Origin: Gordonia pseudamarae
GTDB lineage: Bacteria; Actinomycetota; Actinomycetes; Mycobacteriales; Mycobacteriaceae
Direction of reading: 5' to 3'
Length of the DNA: 64,000 nt
Assembly: GCF_025273675.1 (NCBI RefSeq)
Contig: NZ_CP045809.1
Span: forward strand, 1,984,001-2,048,000
The first letter of the stretch is position 1. Every line of letters starts with the position of its first letter. The notes beneath the pieces are model-generated. The model saw only the letters and a list, made by a program, of their open reading frames with translations, did no database searches and was not told the origin of the DNA. Below, in pieces: positions 1-8,459 of the stretch. The translations under genes and the position numbers were made by a program.

Positions 1-2853
1 GCCGTGGCCATCCTGCGGGCCTGCTATCGCTATCTCCGGCAGATCGGTTTCGGCTACAGCACGGGACATTCGGCGACGGTGCTCGGCGATGAGCGGGAGG
101 TGACGCTGGGTCTGGTGGCGGTGTTCGGTGCGTCGTTCGATCCCGACGCCGCCGACGAGGACAGCCGTGCGGCCGCGGTCGCCGACCTGCGCCGCGACAT
201 CGGTGCGGTGATCGGACTCGACGCCGACCGCATCGTCTCGGCGTTCGCCGCAGTCGTTCTGGCCGTGGTCCGCACCAACGTCTACGTCACCGACCGGCAG
301 GTGCCGGGCGCGGTGATGTCGTTCAAACTCGACACCCGGGACATCGCACAGGCACCGCAGCCGCGCCCACTGCACGAGATCTTCGTGTACTCGCCGCGGG
401 TGGAGGGCGTGCATCTGCGTTTCGGTGACGTGGCACGAGGCGGTCTGCGCTGGTCCGATCGCCGCGAGGACTTCCGAACCGAGATCCTGGGTCTGGTGAA
501 GGCACAGGCGGTGAAGAACGCGGTGATCGTGCCGCTGGGCGCCAAGGGTGGTTTTGTGCTCAAGCGGGCGCCGGTGGCCACCGGCGACGCCGCTGCCGAC
601 CGCGACGCGCTGCGGGCCGAAGGCGTCGAATGCTATCGCCAGTTCATCTCGGGGCTGCTCGATGTCACCGACAACATCGACACCGCGACCGGTGCGGTGG
701 TGCCGGCCCGGTCGGTGGTGCGTCGTGACGGCGACGACACCTACCTGGTGGTCGCCGCAGACAAGGGCACCGCCACGTTCTCCGACATCGCCAACGGCGT
801 TGCCGCACAATACGGATTCTGGCTCGGTGATGCCTTCGCCTCGGGCGGTTCGGCCGGCTACGACCACAAGGCGATGGGCATCACCGCCCGCGGTGCATGG
901 GAATCGGTCAAACGGCATTTTCGGGAGATCGGGATCGACACCCAGACACAGGATTTCACCGTCGTCGGAGTGGGCGACATGAGCGGCGACGTGTTCGGTA
1001 ACGGCATGCTGCTGTCCGGGCACATCAGGCTGGTGGCGGCCTTCGATCATCGGCACATCTTCGTCGATCCGAATCCGGATGCGGCGCAATCATTCACCGA
1101 ACGCAAGCGGCTGTTCGATCTGCCGAGGTCATCGTGGGCCGACTACGATCCGGCGTTGATCGGTGAGGGCGGTGGGGTGTGGCCGCGCGACCAGAAGGCC
1201 ATCCCGGTGAGCACGCAGATGGCCCGGGCGCTGGGCATCGAGGAGAGCACCGGCGTGCTGTCGCCTCCCGAACTGATCAGGGCGATCCTGCTCGCACCGG
1301 TGGACCTGCTGTGGAACGGCGGTATCGGTACCTACATCAAGGCCTCCACCGAATCGAACCCGGACGTCGGTGACAAGGCCAACGACGCCATCCGGGTGGA
1401 CGGGAATCAGGTGCGCGCCACCGTCATCGGTGAGGGCGGCAACCTGGGCGTGACCGAACACGGACGGATCGAGTTCGATCTGGCCGGTGGCCGCATCAAC
1501 ACCGACGCGATGGACAATTCGGCGGGTGTGGACTGTTCCGACCACGAGGTGAACATCAAGGTGCTGCTCGACACCGCCGTCACCGCCGGCACATTGCCCG
1601 CCGCGCAGCGAAACCCACTGCTCAGTTCGATGACCGACGAGGTCGCCCGCCTGGTGTTGGCCGACAATATCGCGCAGAACGCCGAACTCGGCTTCTCCCG
1701 CAGCGATGCACCCGGCTGGGCCGAGGTGCACGCCCGGTTGTTGGGCTCGCTCGCCGAGCGTGGCGTCGACCTGCGGCTGGAGGCCCTGCCGACGCCGACC
1801 GAACTGCGCAAGCGGGTACACGGCGAGACGGGCCGCGCGTTGACCTCGCCGGAGCTGGCCGCCCTGATGGCGCACGTGAAACTGCTCGCCAAGGCCGACC
1901 TCCTCGCCGGGGACCTCATCGACAACGACGTCTTCGACGGGCGTCTGGCGCAATACTTCCCCGAGGTGCTGCGCGGTCCGTACGCCGAGGAGCTGCGCAC
2001 CCACCGGCTGCGCCGGGAGATCGTGGCCACCACCCTCGTCAACGAGGTGGTGGCGCGGGTCGGGATCACCCATCTGTTCCGGCTGGCCGAGGGGTCGGCG
2101 GTGGGTTCGGAAGACGGCGTGCGGGCGTTCGTCGTGGTCAACGAGGTGTTCGGCATGGGCGAGGTGTTCGACCGCATCGCCGCCGCCCCCGTCGACGTGC
2201 GCACCGTGGACGAGATGCTGAATTACGCGCGCAGGCTGGTGTTCCGGGCATCGCGATGGCTGCTGGCCGGCCGTCCGCAACCACTCGCGGTGGCCGCCGA
2301 GATCACGCGCTACTCGGGTCAGGTCGCCCGGCTCACCCCGTTGCTGCCCGGCTGGTTCGGCGAAAGCTCGGCGCGCGACGTCGATGACCGCACGGCCTCC
2401 TACCGGGCCGCCGGAGTGCCCGCCGACATCGCACATGACGCGGCGATCAGCCTGCACCGCTTCTGCCTGCTCGACATCATCGACGCCGCCGAGATATCGG
2501 ACACCGATTCGGCGGAGGTCGGTGCGCTCTACTTCGCGGTGATGGAGCACTTCGGCGTCGAGGGGCTGCTCACCGCGGTCAGTGTCCTCGACCACGGTGA
2601 CCGTTGGCATGCGCTGGCGCGTCTGGCACTGCGCGACGACATGCACGCGACCCTGCGCGCGGTCACGCTTCAGGTTCTGACGCTCGGCGAGCCGGGGGAG
2701 TCCCCGGCGGACATGATCGCCGAATGGGAGCAGTCCCAGTCCTCGCGGCTGGCGCGGGTGCGCTCGATGCTCGCCGAGATCGAGGAGTCCGGAACACTCG
2801 ACCTGGCGACCCTGTCGGTGGCCACCCGCCAGCTGCGCAGCCTGCTGCGCTGA
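1..2853 (+). CDS. gdh: NAD-specific glutamate dehydrogenase, large type, C-terminal part (5' end outside window)
   Basis: This is the last ~950 residues of a large (about 180 kDa class) NAD-dependent glutamate dehydrogenase, which converts glutamate to 2-oxoglutarate and ammonium in the cytoplasm. The reading frame is open from base 1, so the N-terminal regulatory part lies upstream of the window. Visible landmarks are the glutamate-binding catalytic segment [15 protein letters not shown] (about residues 169-183 counted from base 4), the Rossmann motif [15 protein letters not shown] (about 322-336) and the segment [20 protein letters not shown] (about 475-495) that is typical of this family. 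The protein ends at TGA 2851-2853. A thioesterase gene follows, the same neighbour as in M. tuberculosis (Rv2476c/Rv2475c). In mycobacteria this enzyme is controlled by GarA; no regulatory part can be seen here. Identification is secure; the start is not in the window. Confidence 0.95.
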   Translation, partial: AVAILRACYRYLRQIGFGYSTGHSATVLGDEREVTLGLVAVFGASFDPDAADEDSRAAAVADLRRDIGAVIGLDADRIVSAFAAVVLAVVRTNVYVTDRQVPGAVMSFKLDTRDIAQAPQPRPLHEIFVYSPRVEGVHLRFGDVARGGLRWSDRREDFRTEILGLVKAQAVKNAVIVPLGAKGGFVLKRAPVATGDAAADRDALRAEGVECYRQFISGLLDVTDNIDTATGAVVPARSVVRRDGDDTYLVVAADKGTATFSDIANGVAAQYGFWLGDAFASGGSAGYDHKAMGITARGAWESVKRHFREIGIDTQTQDFTVVGVGDMSGDVFGNGMLLSGHIRLVAAFDHRHIFVDPNPDAAQSFTERKRLFDLPRSSWADYDPALIGEGGGVWPRDQKAIPVSTQMARALGIEESTGVLSPPELIRAILLAPVDLLWNGGIGTYIKASTESNPDVGDKANDAIRVDGNQVRATVIGEGGNLGVTEHGRIEFDLAGGRINTDAMDNSAGVDCSDHEVNIKVLLDTAVTAGTLPAAQRNPLLSSMTDEVARLVLADNIAQNAELGFSRSDAPGWAEVHARLLGSLAERGVDLRLEALPTPTELRKRVHGETGRALTSPELAALMAHVKLLAKADLLAGDLIDNDVFDGRLAQYFPEVLRGPYAEELRTHRLRREIVATTLVNEVVARVGITHLFRLAEGSAVGSEDGVRAFVVVNEVFGMGEVFDRIAAAPVDVRTVDEMLNYARRLVFRASRWLLAGRPQPLAVAAEITRYSGQVARLTPLLPGWFGESSARDVDDRTASYRAAGVPADIAHDAAISLHRFCLLDIIDAAEISDTDSAEVGALYFAVMEHFGVEGLLTAVSVLDHGDRWHALARLALRDDMHATLRAVTLQVLTLGEPGESPADMIAEWEQSQSSRLARVRSMLAEIEESGTLDLATLSVATRQLRSLLR

Positions 2854-2958
2854 GGAGCCGTCGCGGATGTGCCGGGCCCGGCACGTAGGGTGGCATAGGT
2901 GGTGTGCGGTGCCGGTCACCGACACCCGCAGGCGATGATCGTGAGGAGAGGACCACAC

Positions 2959-3405
2959 GTGCAGGTTGTGGAAGATGAGGGCACCAGGACCGAGCGCGGA
3001 TATCTGGTGAAGGTACCGGTGCGCTGGTCGGACATGGACGTGTATCAGCACATCAATCATGCCCGGATGGTCACCCTCCTCGAGGAGGCCCGTATTCCGT
3101 GGCTGTTCTACGACAACAGGCCCACCGTCACCCTGCGGTCGGGATGTGTGGTCGCGGACCTGCACGTCAAGTACCAGCTGCAACTGCGGCACGACGAGGG
3201 TCCGCTGGAGGTGACCATGTTCACCGAACGAGTCCGGGCCGTCGACTTCACCGTCGGATATGAGGTGCGTCCCAAGGGCGGTGCGCCCGAATCGAAACCG
3301 GCGATCATCGCCTCCACCCAACTCGTCGCCTTCGACGTCGACACCCAGCGCCTACGGCGGCTGACGCCGGAGGAGAAGGCGTATCTGCACGAGTTCTCCC
3401 GGTGA
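2959..3405 (+). CDS. Acyl-CoA thioesterase, hotdog fold
   Basis: A 148-residue protein of the 4-hydroxybenzoyl-CoA thioesterase/YbgC type of hotdog fold, expected to hydrolyse acyl-CoA thioesters in the cytoplasm. The motif RWSDMDVYQHINHARM near the N-terminus is the signature, with the catalytic Asp in the D-x-D-x-x-x-H-I-N-N-like stretch. I chose the GTG at 2959 because a strong ribosome-binding site GAGGAGAGG (2943-2951) precedes it; a frame-open GTG at 2899 has none and would add 20 unlikely residues. The next gene starts inside the stop codon region (GTGA overlap at 3402-3405), so the two are translationally coupled. It corresponds in place and kind to Rv2475c of M. tuberculosis. The natural acyl-CoA substrate is unknown. 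Confidence 0.85.
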   Translation: MQVVEDEGTRTERGYLVKVPVRWSDMDVYQHINHARMVTLLEEARIPWLFYDNRPTVTLRSGCVVADLHVKYQLQLRHDEGPLEVTMFTERVRAVDFTVGYEVRPKGGAPESKPAIIASTQLVAFDVDTQRLRRLTPEEKAYLHEFSR

Positions 3406-4106
3406 ACGGTCCGACACCAGAACGGTGGGTTCGCGCGGCGAGTGAATCGGACCGGACCGATGCGCTCGCCTTCATCGCGCGCGCGGCCCGGATGAGCGAT
3501 GCGGCCGTGATCAGGCTGCACGGTCGGCCGGACGGCCGACTCGGGCTGTGGACCCACACCGGTTTCGACGTGCTGGCCACCCGGTCCATCGTCGGCGGGT
3601 CGGCGCCCGCCGACATCGTCTGCGATGCCGAACAGCTCCGCGCCGTGCTGGCCACGGCGCAACCGGGTACGCTTGCCGACCCCGGATTCACCTTCGGCGG
3701 TGCCTGGCAGGGGGCGCTGCCGGCGGCGACAGGCTATACGCACGTCGACGATGTGCCCGCCCGGTCGGTGGTCGAGCTCGCCCGCAGCGGGGCCAGGCTC
3801 GCCCGCACCGAGGGCAGCGCACACGGACCGGCGACCGGTTTGCTCGACCAGGGGGTGCTGGAGGTCTCCGCCGGAGCGGGCGAACCGGCGGTCACCATCA
3901 TCCTGCGGTCGGTGTTCGCGCTGACCGCCATGGGATTTGTCCGCGACGCCGACGGACACGAGGTCACCGACACCTCGGACCTGAACAGGATCGCCGAGGA
4001 CGAGCCCATCCGGGTCCGGGCGTCGACGGCGTGGATCCGGATCGACGCCCGGTTCGGGTCGGTCTATCAGCGGCGCACCCGTGATCTGAGCGTCACCGCG
4101 CTGTAG
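3402..4106 (+). CDS. Conserved actinobacterial protein of unknown function (Rv2474c-like position)
   Basis: A 234-residue soluble protein with no motif I recognise. It has no signal peptide and no membrane segment. Its start GTG overlaps the stop of the thioesterase gene by 4 bases, so it is almost certainly made from the same transcript. The position after gdh and the thioesterase matches Rv2474c, a conserved hypothetical gene. The last 14 bases overlap the 3' end of the convergent alpha-glucosidase gene. Codon use has the high third-position G+C of its neighbours. A function linked to the thioesterase is a guess from coupling only. Confidence 0.75.
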   Translation: MNGPTPERWVRAASESDRTDALAFIARAARMSDAAVIRLHGRPDGRLGLWTHTGFDVLATRSIVGGSAPADIVCDAEQLRAVLATAQPGTLADPGFTFGGAWQGALPAATGYTHVDDVPARSVVELARSGARLARTEGSAHGPATGLLDQGVLEVSAGAGEPAVTIILRSVFALTAMGFVRDADGHEVTDTSDLNRIAEDEPIRVRASTAWIRIDARFGSVYQRRTRDLSVTAL

Positions 4107-5913
4107 CGGTGTCGGCGGCCGCGGGAGCCGCCGTCTCGACGAGCCAGGCCGCCGAATTCGCGGGCAGCAGACCATCGGTGAGCGGATAGCTCGACAGCAG
4201 CAGCTCGCCCGGCGGCAACTCCACCGGCTCGGCCGTGGTGTTGAGCGCGCAGATCAGATGCCCCTCCGATCGGCGGAACGCCAGGCAGCCGTCCGGTGCG
4301 CCGTACCACTCGACCGTGGCGCCGTCGAATTCCTTTCGGGAATAACGTAATTCGATGGCACGCCGGTACAGTGACAGCGTCGAGCCCACGTCTTCGAGCT
4401 GAGCCTCGACCGTGAACGGCGCCCACGACAACGGCATCGGCAGCCAGGTGTCGGCGGTCGTGCTGAATCCGTACGGAGGCTCCGAGCCCTCCCACGGCAG
4501 CGGCACCCGGCAATTGTCACGGCCGCGTTCGGTGTGACCGGACCGCTCCCACACCGGATCCTGCAGCGACTCGTCGGGAAGGTCGGCGTTCGGCAGGCCG
4601 AGTTCGGCGCCGTTGTAGATGAAGATGGAGCCGGGCAGGGCCAGCTCGACCAGGGCCATCGCCCGTGCCCGCAGGATCCCGTCGGCGAGCGCGATCTCGG
4701 GGTCGACGCCGTCGGTGATCTCCGGTGCGTACCGGCTCACCTCCCGGTCGACGTCATGGTTGGACAACGTCCACGTGGGGGTGCCGTCGACGCTGAGCAC
4801 AGCGTCGATCGAGTTCTCGATCGCCGACCGGATCGATTGCGAGTCGAAGTCCGCCTTGGCGAGCCGGAAGTTGAAACCCAGATGCAGCTCGTCCGGGCGC
4901 AGATACTCGGCGAAGCGCTCGTTGTCCTCCACCCAGATCTCACCCACATTGGCCGCGCCCGGATAGTCGTCCATCACCGTGCGGATCTTGCGGTGGATGT
5001 CGTGCACCGCATAGTTGTTGAAGCGGGGATCGTCGTCGTTGTTCTCCAGCAACCGTGTGGCATCCAGATCCATGTCGGGCAGATCCTCGGGCTTTGCCAT
5101 GCCGTGCGCCACGTCGATGCGGAAGCCGTCGACGCCGCGATCGAGCCAGAACCGCAGTGTCTTCTCCAGATCCTCGAAGACCTCCGGATTTTCCCAATTC
5201 AGGTCGGGTTGCTCCGGCGCGAAGATGTGCATGTACCACTGGCCGGGCGAGCCGTCGGCCTCGGTGACCCGGTGCCAGGCGGGGCCGCCGAACACGCTCT
5301 GCCAGTTGTTGGGAGGTTCGTCGCCGCCCTCGCCCCGTCCGTCGCGGAAGATGTAGCGGCCTCGCTCGGGGCTGCCCGGTCCGGCCGCCAGCGCTGCCCG
5401 GAACCATGCGTGCTGGTCACTGGTGTGATTGGGCACCAGATCCATCGTCACCCGGATGTTGCGGGCATGGGCTTCGGTGATCAGCTCGTCGAACCGCGCG
5501 ATGTTCCCGAACACCGGATCGATGTCGCGGGGATCGGAGACGTCGTACCCGTGATCGGCCATCGGCGAGCGCATGATGGGGCTCAGCCAGATCGCGTCGA
5601 TGCCGAGCAGTTCCAGATAGCCCAGCCGGCTGATGACACCGACGAGGTCGCCGACGCCGTCGCCGTCGGCGTCGGAGAACGAGCGCGGATAAATCTGGTA
5701 GAAGACCGCGTCGCGCCACCATGTCGTGTCGGAGGTGTCGAGCTGAGTGGCGGCAGGACGATCGGCGGCACCCTCCGGATACCCGGTGGTGTCCGGCTCC
5801 GGCGTATCGACGGCGACGGGCTTATCGACGGCGGCGGGCGCATCGACGGCGTCCGGCATCACCTCGTCGGGAGTCGGCTCGGCGGGGGCGTCAGGGGTGC
5901 TCTGGTCGCTCAC
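4093..5913 (-). CDS. aglA: Alpha-glucosidase, glycoside hydrolase family 13
   Basis: A 606-residue GH13 enzyme that splits alpha-1,4 or alpha-1,6 glucosidic bonds of maltose- or isomaltose-type oligosaccharides. The (beta/alpha)8 barrel begins at about residue 65 with WWRDAVFYQIYPRSF. The catalytic residues are visible: nucleophile Asp in DGFRIDVAHGM (about 266), acid/base Glu in GEIWVEDN (about 325) and the third Asp in LSNHDVDR (about 386). The first ~60 residues are a Pro/Ala/Asp-rich tail with near-repeats (PVAVDT, AAVDKP) not found in most GH13 enzymes, and probably disordered. The start is GTG 5913. It is convergent with the preceding unknown gene, with the 3' ends overlapping by 14 bases. 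Gene order matches Rv2471 (aglA). Whether it prefers alpha-1,4 or alpha-1,6 bonds cannot be read from the sequence. Confidence 0.93.
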   Translation of the reverse strand: MSDQSTPDAPAEPTPDEVMPDAVDAPAAVDKPVAVDTPEPDTTGYPEGAADRPAATQLDTSDTTWWRDAVFYQIYPRSFSDADGDGVGDLVGVISRLGYLELLGIDAIWLSPIMRSPMADHGYDVSDPRDIDPVFGNIARFDELITEAHARNIRVTMDLVPNHTSDQHAWFRAALAAGPGSPERGRYIFRDGRGEGGDEPPNNWQSVFGGPAWHRVTEADGSPGQWYMHIFAPEQPDLNWENPEVFEDLEKTLRFWLDRGVDGFRIDVAHGMAKPEDLPDMDLDATRLLENNDDDPRFNNYAVHDIHRKIRTVMDDYPGAANVGEIWVEDNERFAEYLRPDELHLGFNFRLAKADFDSQSIRSAIENSIDAVLSVDGTPTWTLSNHDVDREVSRYAPEITDGVDPEIALADGILRARAMALVELALPGSIFIYNGAELGLPNADLPDESLQDPVWERSGHTERGRDNCRVPLPWEGSEPPYGFSTTADTWLPMPLSWAPFTVEAQLEDVGSTLSLYRRAIELRYSRKEFDGATVEWYGAPDGCLAFRRSEGHLICALNTTAEPVELPPGELLLSSYPLTDGLLPANSAAWLVETAAPAAADTATAR

Positions 5914-6030
5914 GACCGTAAGTTTGCCCTAACAGTGCCGTCGGTCCTAACCACGACTCACGCCGTGTTGCGTCCGAATCGTGCGGAATGGGGCAGCTCA
6001 CCCCGCTTCGGCGGGCGTTGTCCGCCCCGC

Positions 6031-6456
6031 TCAGATCGCCGAGTTCATCATCATCTGTGCGGCCATTTCGACGTACTCGGTCAGTGCCCGCCGGTGTGCG
6101 GCGTCCAGCGTCGAGTCGTCGATCGCCGCGATCGCGGTACGCATACAGCGCAGCCACGCGTCGCGCTCGATCGGGCCGATATGGTACGGATTGTGGCGCA
6201 TCCGCAGCCGAGGATGGCCGCGCTGGTCCGAGTAGGTGCGCGGACCGCCCCAATACTGTTCGAGAAACATCCGCAACCGCCGCTCCGCGGGACCGAGGTC
6301 CTCCTCGGGATACATCGGTCGCAGGATCTCGTCGCCGGCCACCTCCTGGTAGAAGCGGGCGGCAATGCGGGCGAACGTGTCGGCACCGCCCACCGCGTCG
6401 TAGAAGGTCTGCTCTGCGGGAGCCGGTCCGGGGCTGTCGGAACTCACGCCCACCAT
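6031..6456 (-). CDS. glbO: Group II truncated haemoglobin (trHbO)
   Basis: A truncated haemoglobin of about 141 residues that binds haem and O2 and is implicated in oxygen and NO handling at the membrane in mycobacteria. The sequence [17 protein letters not shown] carries the proximal HisF8, YPEED contains TyrCD1, and the downstream RDAW carries TrpG8; all are hallmarks of the trHbO class. I place the start at ATG 6456; GTG 6447 (giving VSSDSPGP) is an alternative, and a longer frame to 6483 has no support. The gene lies between aglA and the HNH nuclease gene exactly as in M. tuberculosis (Rv2470). The 5' region holds an inverted repeat that could be an operator. Confidence 0.93.
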   Translation of the reverse strand: MVGVSSDSPGPAPAEQTFYDAVGGADTFARIAARFYQEVAGDEILRPMYPEEDLGPAERRLRMFLEQYWGGPRTYSDQRGHPRLRMRHNPYHIGPIERDAWLRCMRTAIAAIDDSTLDAAHRRALTEYVEMAAQMMMNSAI

Positions 6457-6526
6457 TGTCCCGGTAGTCGGGCGAGGCAACAAACGCCGTCGGCCGATCG
6501 GTCACCCGAAAGTTCGCGCGCGACGG

Positions 6527-6545
6527 TCACGTGTTGTTCACGTGA
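6527..6545. promoter_or_regulatory. Inverted repeat between divergent glbO and HNH genes
   Basis: TCACGTG-TTGTT-CACGTGA, a perfect pair of 7-base arms with a 5-base spacer, lies in the 207-bp divergent intergenic region. It is 71 bases upstream of the glbO start and 119 bases upstream of the HNH gene. The symmetry suits a dimeric regulator site. No regulator can be named. Confidence 0.35.
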
Positions 6546-6663
6546 TCGACCAGCGCCAACGGGTGTATTACCCGTGCATCCGGTGCGCAACCGTGGTCAA
6601 CTGGTCAACGGGCGAGCACAGCGACGGGAAATGTGACCGTCCGATGCTGACCCGGGAGACGGT

Positions 6664-7299
6664 ATGACGCGAACAGCGCAACACAGCCCACGAGACGACG
6701 GTGCGCGGGCACGGATGACAGTGGTCTCCGGGACCGGCGACGGCCGTTCGGCGGCCGACGACGGGGTCCGCGCCGCACCGTACTGGGGCCGTCGCCGGGT
6801 CCTGCTGCTCAATGCCACCTTCGAACCGCTGACCGCGGTCACCATCCGGCGGGCGATCGTACTGGTGCTGCGTGATCGCGCCGATGTCGTCCACGCGGAT
6901 GCCGCCGGCACCAGCGTGCATTCGGAGGGGATGGCGATCCCGGTGCCGACCGTGATCCGGCTACGTACCTACGTGCGGGTGCCGTACCGGGCGTCGGTGC
7001 CGCTGACGCGTGCCGCGCTGATGCACCGCGACCACTTCCGCTGCGGATACTGCGGTGCCAAGGCCACCACCATCGACCACATCCTGCCCCGCAGCCGGGG
7101 CGGTGGACACAGCTGGGACAACTGTGTGGCGTGCTGCGCGAACTGCAACCATCGCAAGGCCGACAAGCTGCTCAGCGAACTCGGCTGGTCGTTGCCGATC
7201 CCCCCGGCCGCCCCCAAGGGTCGGCATTGGCGGCTATTGGCAACCGTCAAGGTCATCGACCCGGACTGGGTGCAATACATCGACGCCGGCGCCGCCTGA
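6664..7299 (+). CDS. HNH endonuclease family protein
   Basis: A 211-residue protein of the actinobacterial HNH nuclease family found next to glbO. After a variable N-terminus it reads RRVLLLNATFEPL (residues about 42-54), the family's conserved opening. The HNH/zinc module lies at about residues 120-172: C-x2-C (CGYC), the TTIDHILPRSRGG motif with the catalytic His, the WDNCVACC segment, and CNHRKAD. The start ATG 6664 has GGGAG five bases upstream (6654-6658). Cellular role is not established: the family is core in Mycobacteriales, and I see no sign of a restriction or phage context. It corresponds in place to Rv2469c. Confidence 0.88.
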   Translation: MTRTAQHSPRDDGARARMTVVSGTGDGRSAADDGVRAAPYWGRRRVLLLNATFEPLTAVTIRRAIVLVLRDRADVVHADAAGTSVHSEGMAIPVPTVIRLRTYVRVPYRASVPLTRAALMHRDHFRCGYCGAKATTIDHILPRSRGGGHSWDNCVACCANCNHRKADKLLSELGWSLPIPPAAPKGRHWRLLATVKVIDPDWVQYIDAGAA

Positions 7300-7421
7300 G
7301 CGGGTGGCCCCCGGCGCCGGGGCACGGTCTACGACACTGCGTAGGGGTAAGTGCTCGCCGCGGCGTCGCGTGGTCTAGATTGATCACCTATAAGGTGCAC
7401 CACACTGATCGGAAGGGTGAC

Positions 7422-7670
7422 ATGGAAGACCTGATCGTCCCAATCGGAGTGCCCATCACAATCGTTTGTGTGCTGCTGGTCGCGGCATGCGTTGTGTCGA
7501 TGGCGTTCTCCGGTGGGCTCAAGTACCCCAAGGTGCAGATTTATACCCTTGACCAGAAGTGGACCCACAAGCCGCTGCTGTTCAGCGCCACCGACATCGC
7601 GCCGATGACGCTGGAGCGGCACGCGGAACCCGAGGATGTAGACGGAGGTACGGCAAGTGGCAAGTGGTGA
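7422..7670 (+). CDS. ctaJ: Small single-pass membrane protein, probable cytochrome aa3 oxidase subunit CtaJ
   Basis: An 82-residue protein with one membrane helix (residues about 5-29) followed by a hydrophilic tail (YPKVQIYTLDQKWTHKPLLF). It starts at ATG 7422 after GGAAGGGTGA. It overlaps the next gene (DUF5130) by 14 bases, so the two are coupled. In M. smegmatis the gene in this position, between the HNH and DUF5130 genes, is to my memory the one reported as CtaJ, an extra subunit of the bcc-aa3 supercomplex. I assign the name from position, size and topology rather than from alignment. If wrong, it is simply a conserved small membrane protein. Confidence 0.65.
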   Translation: MEDLIVPIGVPITIVCVLLVAACVVSMAFSGGLKYPKVQIYTLDQKWTHKPLLFSATDIAPMTLERHAEPEDVDGGTASGKW

Positions 7671-8142
7671 CCTGGCACACAACAACGGTGATCTGACGAC
7701 CGCATCGGGCGCACTGCCGATGGGCACGGTCATCACCAGCAGCGGCCGGGTGTCGGCCGCCCGGTTCCCGGGCGATGCACCCACCACGCCGCCGTTCAGC
7801 CGGGACGATCTGGTCGCTCTCGACGACGCGCTCAAGGAGTCGAGCGAGGTCGCGCAGGTCCGTTTCTCGGTCTTCATCGGCGATCTCGGTGCCGATGCGG
7901 TGTCCGACGCCAAGGCGATCCTCGGCAAGGCTCCCGAACCGTACAACGGCGCGCTCATCGCCGTCTCGCCCAACACCAAGGATGTTGTCGTGGTGTCGGG
8001 CAAGGACGTCGCCGACCGCGTCAACGATCGCGTCGCACAGCTCGGCGTGTCCGCGGCCATCACCAGCATTCGTCAGGGAAATCTGATCGACGGACTGGTT
8101 GCCGCGTTGCATGTCATGGCCACTGCCGCGGCCGCGTCCTGA
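7657..8142 (+). CDS. DUF5130 family protein (possible respiratory-supercomplex associated factor)
   Basis: A 161-residue protein with the DUF5130 core FSRDDLVALDDALKESSEVAQVRFSVFIGDLG and VVVVSGKDVADRVNDR. The start GTG 7657 is preceded by GGAGG (7644-7648) inside the ctaJ gene. From memory, the M. smegmatis homologue (MSMEG_4692) was found in cryo-EM work on the respiratory supercomplex; I hold that with moderate confidence. The family probably faces the cytoplasm or membrane surface, since there is no signal peptide. The oddity is the 3' end: the last 17 codons and the TGA (8140-8142) form the first unit of a perfect 56-bp tandem repeat that continues another ~190 bases past the stop. The encoded C-terminus, ending ATAAAAS, is Ala-rich. 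Confidence 0.85.
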   Translation: MASGDLAHNNGDLTTASGALPMGTVITSSGRVSAARFPGDAPTTPPFSRDDLVALDDALKESSEVAQVRFSVFIGDLGADAVSDAKAILGKAPEPYNGALIAVSPNTKDVVVVSGKDVADRVNDRVAQLGVSAAITSIRQGNLIDGLVAALHVMATAAAAS

Positions 8143-8333
8143 CAGACGGACTGGTTGCCGCGTTGCATGTCATGGCCACTGCCGCGGCCGCGTCCTGACA
8201 GACGGACTGGTTGCCGCGTTGCATGTCATGGCCACTGCCGCGGCCGCGTCCTGACAGACGGACTGGTTGCCGCGTTGCATGTCATGGCCACTGCCGCGGC
8301 CGCGTCCTGACAGACGGACTGGTTGCCGCGTTG
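8089..8333 (+). repeat. Perfect 56-bp tandem repeat, four full copies plus 21 bases, spanning a stop codon
   Basis: Units begin at 8089, 8145, 8201 and 8257 with no difference that I can see, and a fifth, partial copy covers 8313-8333. Each unit runs from GACGGACTGGTTGCC to CCGCGTCCTGACA and contains a NotI-type GCGGCCGC octamer. Copy 1 is coding (the C-terminus of the DUF5130 protein); its TGA is 4 bases before the unit ends. Because 56 is not a multiple of 3, later copies would be read in other frames if the stop were bypassed. Identical copies indicate very recent duplication, or an assembly artefact. Confidence 0.95.
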
Positions 8334-8370
8334 GCTATCGCAGTGGCGGACGCCCGCTGACGTACAAGCC

Positions 8371-8408
8371 ACTTCGGCCGCCCATCCATCCGGATGGGCG
8401 GCCGAAGT
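8371..8408. terminator. Hairpin terminator between convergent DUF5130 and dctA genes
   Basis: A perfect 17-bp stem (8371-8387 with 8392-8408) and a 4-base loop (ATCC) lie between two genes that converge. No T-run follows on either side, so it would be a GC-hairpin terminator of the kind common in actinobacteria. Confidence 0.75.
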
Positions 8409-8451
8409 CGTCTGGGTGAGAAGTCGTCTGGGTGAGATGCCGTCCGGGTGA
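8404..8451. repeat. Three tandem 16-bp repeats at the 3' end of dctA
   Basis: GAAGTCGTCTGGGTGA occurs at 8404-8419 and 8420-8435, and a diverged copy (GATGCCGTCCGGGTGA) at 8436-8451. The array begins inside the right arm of the terminator hairpin and stops 8 bases before the dctA stop codon. It may have arisen by slippage. Confidence 0.8.
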
Positions 8452-8459
8452 TGTGCGGG

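Noticed and set aside
1129..3321. Long open frame on the minus strand (about 730 codons)
   Set aside because: It is the antisense of the glutamate dehydrogenase and thioesterase genes, with amino-acid use (His/Gly/Arg/Val rich) that comes from the complementary codon pattern.
4534..6636. Long open frame on the plus strand (about 700 codons)
   Set aside because: It is antisense to the GH13 and globin genes, which carry all their catalytic motifs; no motif of its own.
8089..8333. CRISPR-like array
   Set aside because: The 56-base units are directly abutting with no unique spacers, and no cas gene is near.
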